Source of the DNA: Planctomycetota bacterium
GTDB lineage: Bacteria > Planctomycetota > Phycisphaerae > Phycisphaerales > UBA1924
Assembly (NCBI GenBank): GCA_963204725.1
Contig: CAUJHH010000026.1
Coordinates: 1-64,000 of the forward strand
DNA: 64,000 nt
Reading direction: 5' to 3'
Shown here piece after piece: positions 7,487-16,440 of the stretch. Each line of letters begins with the position of its first letter. Position 1 is the stretch's first letter. The notes under the pieces were generated by a model that was not told the origin of the DNA, did no database searches, and saw nothing but the letters and a program-made list of their open reading frames with translations. The position numbers were made by a program, and so were the translations under genes.

Positions 7487-9736
7487 ATGCGCCCACGCGC
7501 CAGCCGCGATCGCTCCCCCGCGTTTCTGCTCGCCCTTGCTGCCGGCGCCGCCCTCGCGTGGTCGCCCGCGTTCGCCGACAACGGCGTCGCTCCCGCACGC
7601 GTAGAGGCGAAGCAGCCTGCAGCCAGATTCGTCGAGCGTCCCGGCGCGATGGAGTTCTCTGGCGAGCTCACCGTGCGGCCGGTCCAGGGTCTTGCCGGGG
7701 CGCGGAGCGCCACGGCCCGCGCCCGGATCGCTGCGCTCGTTCAGGATTACTACCCGGAGGTGGATGAGTACACGATCACCATCCCCGCGGCATACGGCCC
7801 GCGCGGCGTTGCCGAGAACGCCTTTGCCGCCGAGCTCATGGCCACCGGCGACTACCAGTATGTGGAGCCCAACTGGACGTGCTACCCGGTGGCGACGCCC
7901 AACGATCCGAGCTTTGCGTCGCAGTGGCACCACCAGATGATGCAGTCGCAGGCGGCGTGGAATCAGTTGATCGGCACGCCGGCGACAGTGGTTGCGGTGA
8001 CGGACACCGGCATCCTCCGCACACACGTCGACCTGACGAACCGGGTTTCGGGCTTCAACGCGGTGAATGACCTGGCGGAGGCCGACGGTGGCCTGGTTGA
8101 CGATGTCAACGGGCACGGCACACACGTCGCCGGCTGCGCGGCTGCGGCCACAAACAACGGTATCGGCGTCGCGGGTCCGGGCTGGGGCCTCGGGGTCATG
8201 ATGATCCGTGTCAGCAACGATTCGGGCGGCGGCGCGTCGCTCGACGACATCACGCAGGGCGCCCGGTGGGCGATCGACAACGGCGCGGTCTCCGCGAGCA
8301 GCAGCTACACCGGTGTCCAGTCATCCACCATCGAGACGAGCGGTGCGTATATCCGCTCGCAGGGCGGGATGTACCTGTACGCCGCGGACAACTACAACAC
8401 CAACCACAGTTCGTGGGACCATCCCAACGTGCTCGTCGTGGGCGCGAGCGACGAGGCGGACAACAAGGCCGGATTCTCGTCGTATGGGCTGGGAGTCGAT
8501 CTCTTCGCTCCCGGCGTCAATATCCTGAGCACGACACGCGATGGCGGATACGGCTACGCCAGCGGAACGAGCATGGCGACGCCGGTCTGCAACGGCGTGG
8601 TGGGGATGATGTTCGCGGCGAACCCGTCGATCACGCCAAACCACCTTGAGTATCTGCTGAGCCGCACGTGCAAGGACTGGGGCCCGGCCGGCGAGGATGA
8701 GTTGAACGGTTGGGGGCGGATCAACATGCGCCGCGCGATCGAGGCGGCGCTCGCAAGCGTTTCCGAGTCCGCGCCGATGGTCACGGACGAGACGGCGACC
8801 GTCGGGGCTCTCTCTGCCACGGTTATCGACGTCCTCGCGAACGACTTTGATCCCAATATGGATGCGGTCACGATCGGTTCGTTCGATACGGTCACGTCGC
8901 TCGGGGGCATCGTCACGCGCTCCATCGGCACCGGCCCCGGCGGACGCGACCAGCTCTCATATGTCGCTCCGGCCTCGGGTGGCCTCGACACGCTGAACTA
9001 TGCCGTGAGCGATGTCCACGGCAACACATCGGTTGCCCGCGTCGCGATCGACGTCCTTGATCTCGCGGGTCTGCGGACGCCGGAGAATCCCGTCCTGACG
9101 ATTCCGGGCGTTCGCACGCGCTACTTCGCCATGAGCGACGTCTCGATCCTGCCGCCCTTCGATTGGATCCCGCCGTACGGGCAGGACACGCTCTCCAACA
9201 TCAACACGGCATCGACCAGTGGCAACTTCGCCACGAGCGGGCGCGCCGATCAGGTTGGCGCGTTGTACACCGGCTACATCACCGTTCCGACTGACGGAAC
9301 GTACTCACTGAGCACGACATCAGATGACGGGTCTCGGCTCTACGTCGGGCACAACCTTGTCGTGAGCAACGACGGACTGCACGGCATGGTCACCGTCTCG
9401 GGCAACATCGGACTCAAGGCCGGCACGCATCGGGTTCGCACCGAGTTCTTCGAGCGTGGCGGCGGCGCGGGGATGATCGCGTCGATCTCCGGCCCGGGCA
9501 TTTCGAATCAGACCATCCCGGCTTCGATGTGGTCGCGTCTCTGCCCTTCGGACGCGAATGAGGACGGAGCGGTGGACATCCTCGACTTCCTGGATTTCCT
9601 CGATGCCTTCGGGGCTTGCGACGGCTCCGAGAGCCCATGCCGCGTTCTGGGTGTTGATGCGGACACCAATGCGGACGGCATCGCGGATGTGCTCGATTTC
9701 CTGGATTTCCTGGCTTCGTTTGGCGATGGTTGCTGA
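7487..9736 (+). CDS. Secreted subtilisin-like (S8) protease with PA14 and dockerin-like C-terminus
   Basis: A 749-residue precursor; the ATG at 7487 has AGAGGAAT before it. Modules in order: signal peptide (about 1-27, ending AFA), a propeptide ending in YVEPNW (about 50-130), the S8 catalytic domain with Asp173 (VTDTGI), His210 (NGHGTHVAG) and Ser362 (SGTSMATP), a cadherin-like domain (about 430-525, VLANDFDP), a PA14 domain (about 535-680) with DDGSRLYVG and DGLHG, and a C-terminal pair of dockerin-like calcium loops, each followed by LDFLDFL. The tail suggests anchoring to a cell-surface partner, an inference from the dockerin resemblance. First of three adjacent secreted proteases, followed by a strong hairpin. 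Confidence 0.93.
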   Translation: MRPRASRDRSPAFLLALAAGAALAWSPAFADNGVAPARVEAKQPAARFVERPGAMEFSGELTVRPVQGLAGARSATARARIAALVQDYYPEVDEYTITIPAAYGPRGVAENAFAAELMATGDYQYVEPNWTCYPVATPNDPSFASQWHHQMMQSQAAWNQLIGTPATVVAVTDTGILRTHVDLTNRVSGFNAVNDLAEADGGLVDDVNGHGTHVAGCAAAATNNGIGVAGPGWGLGVMMIRVSNDSGGGASLDDITQGARWAIDNGAVSASSSYTGVQSSTIETSGAYIRSQGGMYLYAADNYNTNHSSWDHPNVLVVGASDEADNKAGFSSYGLGVDLFAPGVNILSTTRDGGYGYASGTSMATPVCNGVVGMMFAANPSITPNHLEYLLSRTCKDWGPAGEDELNGWGRINMRRAIEAALASVSESAPMVTDETATVGALSATVIDVLANDFDPNMDAVTIGSFDTVTSLGGIVTRSIGTGPGGRDQLSYVAPASGGLDTLNYAVSDVHGNTSVARVAIDVLDLAGLRTPENPVLTIPGVRTRYFAMSDVSILPPFDWIPPYGQDTLSNINTASTSGNFATSGRADQVGALYTGYITVPTDGTYSLSTTSDDGSRLYVGHNLVVSNDGLHGMVTVSGNIGLKAGTHRVRTEFFERGGGAGMIASISGPGISNQTIPASMWSRLCPSDANEDGAVDILDFLDFLDAFGACDGSESPCRVLGVDADTNADGIADVLDFLDFLASFGDGC

Positions 9737-9775
9737 TCCGGTTGATGAAACCGGAGATATCACGGGACGTATCGA

Positions 9776-9803
9776 CCAAAGCGGCCCGCTCGGGCCGCTT
9801 TGG
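9776..9803 (+). terminator. Strong hairpin, probable terminator after the S8 protease gene
   Basis: Perfect 12-bp stem CCAAAGCGGCCC/GGGCCGCTTTGG around GCTC, 39 nt after the stop codon. The T-run is inside the stem (CTTT) rather than after it, so it may act as an attenuator or RNA-stabilising element. A smaller stem (CCGGTT/AACCGG) precedes it at about 9738-9754. Confidence 0.55.
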
Positions 9804-9834
9804 CCATTCTGCGAACTGCCGATCTGAGGAGTAC

Positions 9835-12078
9835 ATGGTGCGAAGCTCTTTGCTTGTCGTCTCTCTGGCTGCTTCCGGTGTACTCGCCGGCGCGGCGTTC
9901 GCCCAGGGCAGTTCATCCACTCGCTCGGGCGCGGGGCCCGTTGATGCGATTGTGGAGTTTGCCGATCTTCGTGGCGTTGCTCTGGACGATGTGCAGATCG
10001 GTGCCACGGTTCGCATTACTGGCGTTTCGCTCGCGCGGCCTGTCGGCGAGCGGGGTGCGCCGCGTGAGGCCTCGCTCTCGCTCGAGCGGTTCACTGTTCT
10101 GAATCCGGGCGCTGTCGTGTTCACCGAGGGCCCCGAGGGGCGCACACTCGTCGACACGAGTTCGATCGTGCTGCTCGGCGGATCCGTTGATGGCGAGCCG
10201 GGTTCGATCGCCTACATCGGACTCAGCGATGCGGGCGTGTTCGGATTCGTTCGCGCCGCCGAGGGGATGTACTCGATCTCCAGCGGTCCCTACAACGCCG
10301 ACCCAGCCGATGGCGTGGTTGCCATCGCGCACGCGAGCGAGTTCCCGGAGCCGGAGAACGATGTGCCGCCGTGCGGGTACGACCCGCGCAACCCCGATCT
10401 CAACCCGGCCGGGGCAGCGATCGACGTGCTCCGCGCGCCCGGGGGAGACTCCTCGCGCTCGGCGGTCTGCCGCAGCGTTGACATCGCCATCGACACCGAC
10501 TGGGAGTTCACCAATCGCTTCTTCGGCGGCAACGCCGGCGTTTCCGCGCAGTACGCGGCGGTGCTCCTGGGCGGGGTGAGCCAGATCTACATGAGCGAGC
10601 TGAATGTCCGGCTCACCACGAACTTTGTTCGCACCTGGACATCCAACAGCGATCCGTACCACCTGGGCGGCAACCTCCTCGACGAGTTTTCGGCGCACTG
10701 GAGCGCGAACTTGGGCTCGGTGCCGCGGGAACTTGCGCACATCCTCTCGGGTGACTATGGCGGCGGGGTCGCGTATCTCTCGGCGATCTGCGAGGGATGG
10801 GGGTACGGGCTTTCGGGCGTCAACGGTTCCTTTCCTTCTCCCATCGTTCACCGCCACAACGGTAACTGGGACCTGTTTGTCGTCGCCCACGAGTTGGGCC
10901 ACAACTTCGGCACCGGGCACACCCACGACTCATACGAACCGGTCATCGACGGGTGTGGCAACGGCGATTGCACTCTCGCGCTCGGCGGCACCATCATGTC
11001 CTATTGCCATACCTGTGCCGGCGGCATGACGAACATTGATCTGCTCTTCGGCCCACGCGTTCAGGGCGTGATCTGGTCCTACCTCGATACGCGCACGTGC
11101 GTGGTTCCTTCGCAGGGCTCGCAGGTCGCGGTTGCCGACAGCACCACGGCCATTCAGGGCGGTGTGGTCGATGTCTTCGTGCTCAACAACGATTCCGATG
11201 TCAGCTGCGCTGCGCCGGCGATCTCAACCTTCGACGCCACGAGCGCACACGGCGGTTCGGTCGCGCTGATCTCGTCGACGCCCGGCCCCACTCAGCACCA
11301 GACTCGCAAGTTTCTGAGGTACACAGCACCCGCTTCCTACAGCGGCGTCGACAGTTTCAGCTACACACTCGTCGGCGGTTCCTCCGCACTTGTGACGGCG
11401 AATGTGGTTGCCGCCCGCGCGGCGGACAACCCCGCGATCAGCGTCCCCGGGGTTGATACTCGCTACTTTGTGATCCCGCCGCTCAGCTCGCTGCCGAACT
11501 TCGCGCTGCTCCCGTCTTACATTCGCGACAGTGTCCCGCAGATCAACTACGCCTCAACGACCGGTACATTTGCGACGAGCACCCGCAGCGACAACGTCGG
11601 CGCGGTGTTCAACGGGCTCATCACCGTGCCCGTCACGGGCCTCTACACGATCTCGCTCGCGTCGGATGACGGCTCGAAGCTCTACCTCGGTGACACGCTG
11701 CTGATCGATCACGACGGGCTGCACGGCATCTCAACCCGTACAGCCGAGACTGGCCTCACTGCGGGCGCTCATCGCGTGCGCATCGAGTACTTCGAGCGCA
11801 CGGGCAGCGCGGGGCTCATCGTCTCGCTCGCAGGTCCCGGGCTGCCCAACCAGCCCGTTCCCGCCTCGATGTGGACCAGCTATTGCCCGTCCGATGTCGA
11901 TCGCAGCGGCGAGACCGACATCGTGGACTTCCTGACGTTCATCGACGCATTCGGCACCTGCGATGGGGGGTCGGGCGCGTGCAACGTCGGCGGTGTTCGG
12001 GCGGACTTCGACGGCAACGGTGTGATCGACATCGTTGATCTTCTCGATTACCTCGATGCCTTTGGCAACGGCTGCTGA
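9835..12078 (+). CDS. Secreted zinc metalloprotease (reprolysin/M12-like) with PA14 and dockerin-like C-terminus
   Basis: A 747-residue precursor. The ATG at 9835 is preferred because GAGGAG lies just upstream and a signal peptide (about 1-22, ending AFA-Q) then begins the protein. The catalytic motif is HELGHNFGTGH (His352, Glu353, His356, His362), followed by the Met-turn IMSYC. This is the HExxHxxGxxH signature of metzincins such as reprolysins. C-terminal to it are a cadherin-like domain (VFVLNNDSD), a PA14 domain with DDGSKLYLG and DGLHG, and the dockerin-like pair (IVDFLTFIDAFG, IVDLLDYLDAFG). The C-terminal half is clearly paralogous to that of the preceding S8 protease, including its PASMW-SxCPSD linker. 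Confidence 0.93.
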   Translation: MVRSSLLVVSLAASGVLAGAAFAQGSSSTRSGAGPVDAIVEFADLRGVALDDVQIGATVRITGVSLARPVGERGAPREASLSLERFTVLNPGAVVFTEGPEGRTLVDTSSIVLLGGSVDGEPGSIAYIGLSDAGVFGFVRAAEGMYSISSGPYNADPADGVVAIAHASEFPEPENDVPPCGYDPRNPDLNPAGAAIDVLRAPGGDSSRSAVCRSVDIAIDTDWEFTNRFFGGNAGVSAQYAAVLLGGVSQIYMSELNVRLTTNFVRTWTSNSDPYHLGGNLLDEFSAHWSANLGSVPRELAHILSGDYGGGVAYLSAICEGWGYGLSGVNGSFPSPIVHRHNGNWDLFVVAHELGHNFGTGHTHDSYEPVIDGCGNGDCTLALGGTIMSYCHTCAGGMTNIDLLFGPRVQGVIWSYLDTRTCVVPSQGSQVAVADSTTAIQGGVVDVFVLNNDSDVSCAAPAISTFDATSAHGGSVALISSTPGPTQHQTRKFLRYTAPASYSGVDSFSYTLVGGSSALVTANVVAARAADNPAISVPGVDTRYFVIPPLSSLPNFALLPSYIRDSVPQINYASTTGTFATSTRSDNVGAVFNGLITVPVTGLYTISLASDDGSKLYLGDTLLIDHDGLHGISTRTAETGLTAGAHRVRIEYFERTGSAGLIVSLAGPGLPNQPVPASMWTSYCPSDVDRSGETDIVDFLTFIDAFGTCDGGSGACNVGGVRADFDGNGVIDIVDLLDYLDAFGNGC

Positions 12079-12422
12079 GCCGCTGTTGTGATCCGGATGG
12101 TCGCCAAGTGAAGGTCGCCGATGACTCCGCACCGGCGCGGGCACACTTCTCGACTTGGGATCGTTGTGGCGTTCTGGGTGTTCCGCTCCAAGAGGGTCGC
12201 GCTCTTCGCGCGGGGCACCGTCTCCCTATTTTGACACACGTGCCGACAATTGCCCTTCCAGACGCCGTAAATCCTGCATCGCGCTTGACCTCGCACGCCA
12301 TTCCTGCGATACCTGTACGTTCTCGCGGCACTGTGTGGCGCGCTCGCTCGTGGGCGGGCTTGAGCGCCTCACGCTGTGCCCATCATCCTGTCGCCCAAAC
12401 GGGCTCACTCCGGAGGCCTCGC
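12079..12422 (+). other. Intergenic region between two protease genes
   Basis: 344 nt without a supported gene. It starts with a weak stem (CGGCT-GCTG-AGCCG, about 12070-12083) after the metalloprotease stop. A TTGACA hexamer occurs near 12232 but without a matching -10 element at the usual distance. The third protease's ribosome site, GGAGG, is at the 3' end. Confidence 0.5.
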
Positions 12423-14627
12423 ATGAAGGTCGCACGTCAGTCGTCAGCGCTTCTTCTGGCCCTCGTTACTGTCTGCGGCTCCGCGACCTCGGCACACGCG
12501 CAGCAGGATCCGACCCCGCAGCCCGCGCCTCTTGCCAGCCGCGAGGTCGCCTTCGGCGCGATCGACTCGGGCCTCCTGGCCAACAACGGCCCCATCGGTT
12601 CCGGACCCGCGATTGTTTTCTCGACCGTGGTCGCCGCGGACGACTCGACATGGCTCCGCCTCGAGTTCGACGAGGTGAAGCTCGCCGGCTCTCGCGACGC
12701 GGGGAACGCCTCTTACATCCGCATCACGTCGCTCACCGACGGCTACGACCAGATCCTCGACAACGTCAGCATCCTTCAATGGAAGCTCACCAGCGCGTAC
12801 TTCAACGGCGACGCGGTTCAGATCGATCTCGTCGCCCACCCCGGCACGGGTGACAACCAGCTCCGACTGTCGCACGGCGTCGCGAGCGAGCCCGCGGCCG
12901 CCGATCGTTCCATCTGTGGCACCACCGACGATCGCGTGCTCTCGTTCGATGACCGCTCGGCTCGCATTCTTCCCATCGGATGCACCGGCTGGACCATCGA
13001 CGACTGCAACCATTGCATGCTCACGGCTGGACACTGCCAGGGCGGCATCTCCACCATCCAGTTCAGAGTCCCCCTCTCGACCTCCGGCGGTGGCCTCGTC
13101 AATCCTCACCCGGACCATCAGTACGCGACCGACACGTCCAGTCTCCAGGGCAACGGCGGCGGCGGCGTTGGCAACGACTGGGCCTACTACGGCGTCCATC
13201 CCAACTCCAACACAGGACTCACGCCCTACCAGGCCTACGGCGTCGCGTTCAATCTCGATACGACGCCACCGGGCGCGGGCGGTAGCGCGCGGGTCACCGG
13301 CTTCGGCACAACCTCTTCTCCGGTCTCGAATACGTGGAATCAGGTCCAGAAGACCCACGCCGGGCCCTACGTCTCGTTCTCCGGCACCACGCTCGGATAC
13401 GCCATGGACACCACGGGCGGCAACTCCGGCTCGCCCGTCATCCACGAGTCCTCTGGCACCGCCATCGGCATCCACACCCACGGCGGTTGTTCCAGCGGTG
13501 GCGGCAACAACTGGGGCACGGGCGCGAACCACGCCGGACTGGTCGCTGCACTCGCATCGCCGAAGGGTGTCTGTGAGTGTCCCGGGCCCGAGTTCACTTT
13601 CCCCGATCCGCTCCCTGAGTTCGTTGCGCCCTCGGGCGGCACCACGATCGCGATGGACATCTCGACCGTTGCGGGTGTCAATCCCGTTTCCGGTTCCGGC
13701 GTTCTTCGGCTCGACACCGGTTCCGGCTTCGCCAGCGTTCCGATGACCGACGACGGCACGGGACACTTCACGGCGACGTTCCCCGCCATCGATTGCACGA
13801 CACCCGTCACGTACTACTTCACCGTGCTGGGGTCGAATGGCACCACGTACGTCGCGCCGAACGGTGCGCCGGCGTCCACGTTCAGCGCGATGTCCGCCTA
13901 TGGCGTGGCCTCGGTCGTTGACCTGGATTTCGAGACGGACGACGGCTGGACGGTTGTGAACACCGCGGTCATCCGCGGCGCGTGGGAGCGAGGCACACCG
14001 ATCGGCGGTGGCCTCAACCGCGATCCCGCGAGCGACTTTGACGGCTCCGGTCGGTGCTGGGTCACCGGCAACGCCGCGGGCGACGCCGATGTCGATGGCG
14101 GCCCGACCCGACTGGTCTCTCCCGCCTACGACCTTTCCGGTCTGAGCGATCCGAAGATCACCTTTGCCCGCTGGCATTCGACCTCGGGGCTGCCTCAGGA
14201 CCAGTTCGTGACCGAGATCTCGAACAACAACGGGTCCACATGGACACCGGTCTCGTCGGTCGGCAACAACGGAAACCAGTGGAAAGTCGAGTCGTTCAGC
14301 GTCAGCGATTACGTGACGCCCACCAACGCCGTCCGGGTGCGATTCTCCGTTTCGGACAACCCCGACAATTCAGTCACTGAATCCGCGATCGACGCCTTCA
14401 GCATTTCCGACTTCCTCTGCTCGACGTGTGCCTCGGATGTCAACGGGGACGGCGAGTCCGACGTTCTGGACTTCCTGGACTTCCTCGACGCGTTTGGCGC
14501 GTGCGAGGGCCAGCCCGCGCCCTGCTCCGGCTCCACCGGCGTCAACGCGGACTTCAACGGCGATACCATCGTCGACGTGCTCGACTTCCTGGACTTCCTC
14601 GACGTCTTCGGGCAGGGCTGCCCCTGA
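12423..14627 (+). CDS. Secreted trypsin-like serine protease with dockerin-like C-terminus
   Basis: A 734-residue precursor; the ATG at 12423 has GGAGG 6 nt upstream and begins a signal peptide (about 1-28, ending AHA-Q). The frame is open upstream but lacks protein-like composition. The chymotrypsin-fold triad is visible: His204 (LTAGHCQGG), Asp252 (NDWAYY) and Ser335 (TGGNSGSPVI). A beta-rich domain (about 500-660, DLDFETDDGWTVVN then WHSTSGLPQDQFVTEISNN) resembles jelly-roll or MAM-like modules. The protein ends in two dockerin-like loops, each followed by VLDFLDFLD-FG. Unlike its two neighbours it lacks the PA14 module. Probably extracellular protein digestion. Confidence 0.92.
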   Translation: MKVARQSSALLLALVTVCGSATSAHAQQDPTPQPAPLASREVAFGAIDSGLLANNGPIGSGPAIVFSTVVAADDSTWLRLEFDEVKLAGSRDAGNASYIRITSLTDGYDQILDNVSILQWKLTSAYFNGDAVQIDLVAHPGTGDNQLRLSHGVASEPAAADRSICGTTDDRVLSFDDRSARILPIGCTGWTIDDCNHCMLTAGHCQGGISTIQFRVPLSTSGGGLVNPHPDHQYATDTSSLQGNGGGGVGNDWAYYGVHPNSNTGLTPYQAYGVAFNLDTTPPGAGGSARVTGFGTTSSPVSNTWNQVQKTHAGPYVSFSGTTLGYAMDTTGGNSGSPVIHESSGTAIGIHTHGGCSSGGGNNWGTGANHAGLVAALASPKGVCECPGPEFTFPDPLPEFVAPSGGTTIAMDISTVAGVNPVSGSGVLRLDTGSGFASVPMTDDGTGHFTATFPAIDCTTPVTYYFTVLGSNGTTYVAPNGAPASTFSAMSAYGVASVVDLDFETDDGWTVVNTAVIRGAWERGTPIGGGLNRDPASDFDGSGRCWVTGNAAGDADVDGGPTRLVSPAYDLSGLSDPKITFARWHSTSGLPQDQFVTEISNNNGSTWTPVSSVGNNGNQWKVESFSVSDYVTPTNAVRVRFSVSDNPDNSVTESAIDAFSISDFLCSTCASDVNGDGESDVLDFLDFLDAFGACEGQPAPCSGSTGVNADFNGDTIVDVLDFLDFLDVFGQGCP

Positions 14628-14717
14628 GTGAAACCGGGGGCCCTCTGGTATCATCGAATCTCGTGACGACGTGCCGCACGCGGCCAACACCCGCTTTCTA
14701 TCCATACCGACTGACGC

Positions 14718-15731
14718 ATGATCCGACTTCCCACCGATGCCGCAGCCAGACTGCGCTCCTTTTATGAGGGGCGATCGGTCTGCGTGACGGGCGGCGCGGG
14801 ATTCATCGGTGGCCACATCGTCGACACGCTCCATTCACTGGGGGCGAGCATCACGGTTCTCGACGATCTCTCGAGTTCCAACCTCGATCATCTCGGCGAG
14901 TTGCTGGCCATGGAACCGGAGCGGGTCTCGTTTGTCCATGGCTCCATTCTCGACGATGCGGCCGTGCGCGACGCACTCCGCGGGGCGTCGGTGGTGTTCC
15001 ATCTCGCGGCCATCGGATCGGTGCCTCGCTCCATCGAGGATCCCGAGCGTTCTTGGCACGTGAACGCCACGGGTACGCTGCGGATCCTCCAGGCGGCGAA
15101 GGCTGGGGGGGTCGAGCGGGTTGTCTATGCCGCGTCCTCGTCGGCCTATGGCGACTCGCCGACGCTTCCGAAGATCGAGACTCACACGCCCGCGCCTCGG
15201 TCTCCGTACGCAGCGTCGAAGCTCGCGGGCGAGCACCTCATCAGCGCGTGGGCGCACTCTTATGGACTCAGCGGCGTGTCGCTCCGCTACTTCAATGTCT
15301 TCGGTCCGCGTCAGCCGACGGACTCTGCGTACGCGGCGGTGGTGCCGGCCTTTGCGAAGCGCCTGCTCGCGGGTGAGCCCCCCACGATCTATGGGGACGG
15401 CTCCGCGTCCCGCGATTTCACGTACGTGGCCAATGCTGTCCTCGCGACGCTTCTGGCTGGTTCGGCGCGACTGCGCATGAGCGGCGAGGTCATCAACATC
15501 GGCACGGGGCGGCGCGTCACCGTGCGCGAGCTTGTGCAGATGATTGCCGAGCGGTGCAACAAACCGGACCTTTCGGCGACCGAACTGCCCGCGCGCCCCG
15601 GCGATGTGCAGCACTCCCTCGCCTCGATCGATCGGGCCAAGGAGCTGATCGGGTACACGCCGGTGATCTCGCTCGAAGAGGGCCTGACCGATACGGTGGC
15701 GTGGTACACGCGAGTCCTTGCGCGGGCATAG
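14718..15731 (+). CDS. NAD-dependent epimerase/dehydratase (UDP-sugar epimerase-like)
   Basis: A 337-residue extended SDR protein. The Rossmann motif is TGGAGFIGG (about 24-32), the catalytic YxxxK is Tyr164-Lys168 (SPYAASKLAGEH) with the upstream SSSAY serine motif, followed by RYFNVFGPRQ and GDGSASRDFTYV, typical of UDP-glucose/GlcNAc 4-epimerases. It probably converts nucleotide sugars for surface polysaccharide. Substrate cannot be fixed from sequence. No Shine-Dalgarno is obvious at the ATG. A small conserved-looking gene follows after 10 nt. Confidence 0.9.
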   Translation: MIRLPTDAAARLRSFYEGRSVCVTGGAGFIGGHIVDTLHSLGASITVLDDLSSSNLDHLGELLAMEPERVSFVHGSILDDAAVRDALRGASVVFHLAAIGSVPRSIEDPERSWHVNATGTLRILQAAKAGGVERVVYAASSSAYGDSPTLPKIETHTPAPRSPYAASKLAGEHLISAWAHSYGLSGVSLRYFNVFGPRQPTDSAYAAVVPAFAKRLLAGEPPTIYGDGSASRDFTYVANAVLATLLAGSARLRMSGEVINIGTGRRVTVRELVQMIAERCNKPDLSATELPARPGDVQHSLASIDRAKELIGYTPVISLEEGLTDTVAWYTRVLARA

Positions 15732-15741
15732 CGTTCGGTCC

Positions 15742-15945
15742 ATGCAGCTTCGCTCGCTCATCACACTCCCCGGCGCGATCTACGAGTTGGCGCGGCTTGC
15801 CGTGATCTCCCGCTTTCGCTTCAAGGGGGCGTATTGGCAGTGGCGGTTCCACACGGCCTTTGGCAGGGGCACTCCGGCCCGGCCCGAGCTGATCCGGTCG
15901 CTCCTGGCGTACGGGCACTGGGTCGGGCGTATGCGCCGGCATTGA
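15742..15945 (+). CDS. Small basic protein, unknown function
   Basis: A 67-residue protein beginning 10 nt after the epimerase stop. It has an amphipathic N-terminal helix (LITLPGAIYELARLAVISRF), then FRFKGAYWQWRFHTAFGRG, and is rich in Arg and Trp. The composition and the tight spacing support real coding. I recall similar short proteins in planctomycetes but cannot name a family. It may associate with the membrane. Confidence 0.6.
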   Translation: MQLRSLITLPGAIYELARLAVISRFRFKGAYWQWRFHTAFGRGTPARPELIRSLLAYGHWVGRMRRH

Positions 15946-16109
15946 ACTTCGTGTGGACAGAACGCCAGCCGCCCCCCCGATCCAGCCGATATGAAGTTTG
16001 GTTGCCGTCAGTGCCGGGTCGCGTGAACCTGTCTCGGACTGCGGCTATCGTGATCGCGACGCGGGGTGAGCTGCTTCCTCGCGTGGATTGCGTCTGAGGA
16101 GCCGGCGAC

Positions 16110-16412
16110 ATGTCCACTGAGCACAACCAGTCCACGCCGCCCGCTGCGCCCGCCTCGGCCGGCGGCTTCAAGTACTTTCTTCCCGGCCTGATCGTCGGGT
16201 TCATCATCGGTGGCGTTGTTGGCGTCCTCCTGCCGGAGTTCGTCGATCGGGGCGGTCCGCGGCTGCAGGCGCCAGTCGGAAGCGGCAATCCCCAAACGCA
16301 CACAGAGGAAGAGCGCCTGAATGAGAAGGCCATCCCGGCCGATGAGGTGCCTGTGGACACAGAGGGGACCACGGCCCCAGACGCTGCGCCTGCCACATCC
16401 GGTGGCCACTGA
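16110..16412 (+). CDS. Small single-span membrane protein
   Basis: A 100-residue protein with a Pro/Ala-rich N-terminus, one transmembrane helix with glycine-rich faces (about 21-42, YFLPGLIVGFIIGGVVGVLL) and an acidic tail ending in SGGH. AGGAG lies 8 nt before the ATG, good evidence for translation. It resembles no family I can name. It is convergent with glyA and has no operon partner. Confidence 0.7.
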   Translation: MSTEHNQSTPPAAPASAGGFKYFLPGLIVGFIIGGVVGVLLPEFVDRGGPRLQAPVGSGNPQTHTEEERLNEKAIPADEVPVDTEGTTAPDAAPATSGGH

Positions 16413-16440
16413 CCGCGAGGCCACGCCGCGGCGTTCGTCG

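Noticed and set aside
12232-12260. TTGACA near 12232 as promoter of the trypsin-like protease gene
   Set aside because: No -10 element occurs at 16-18 nt spacing.
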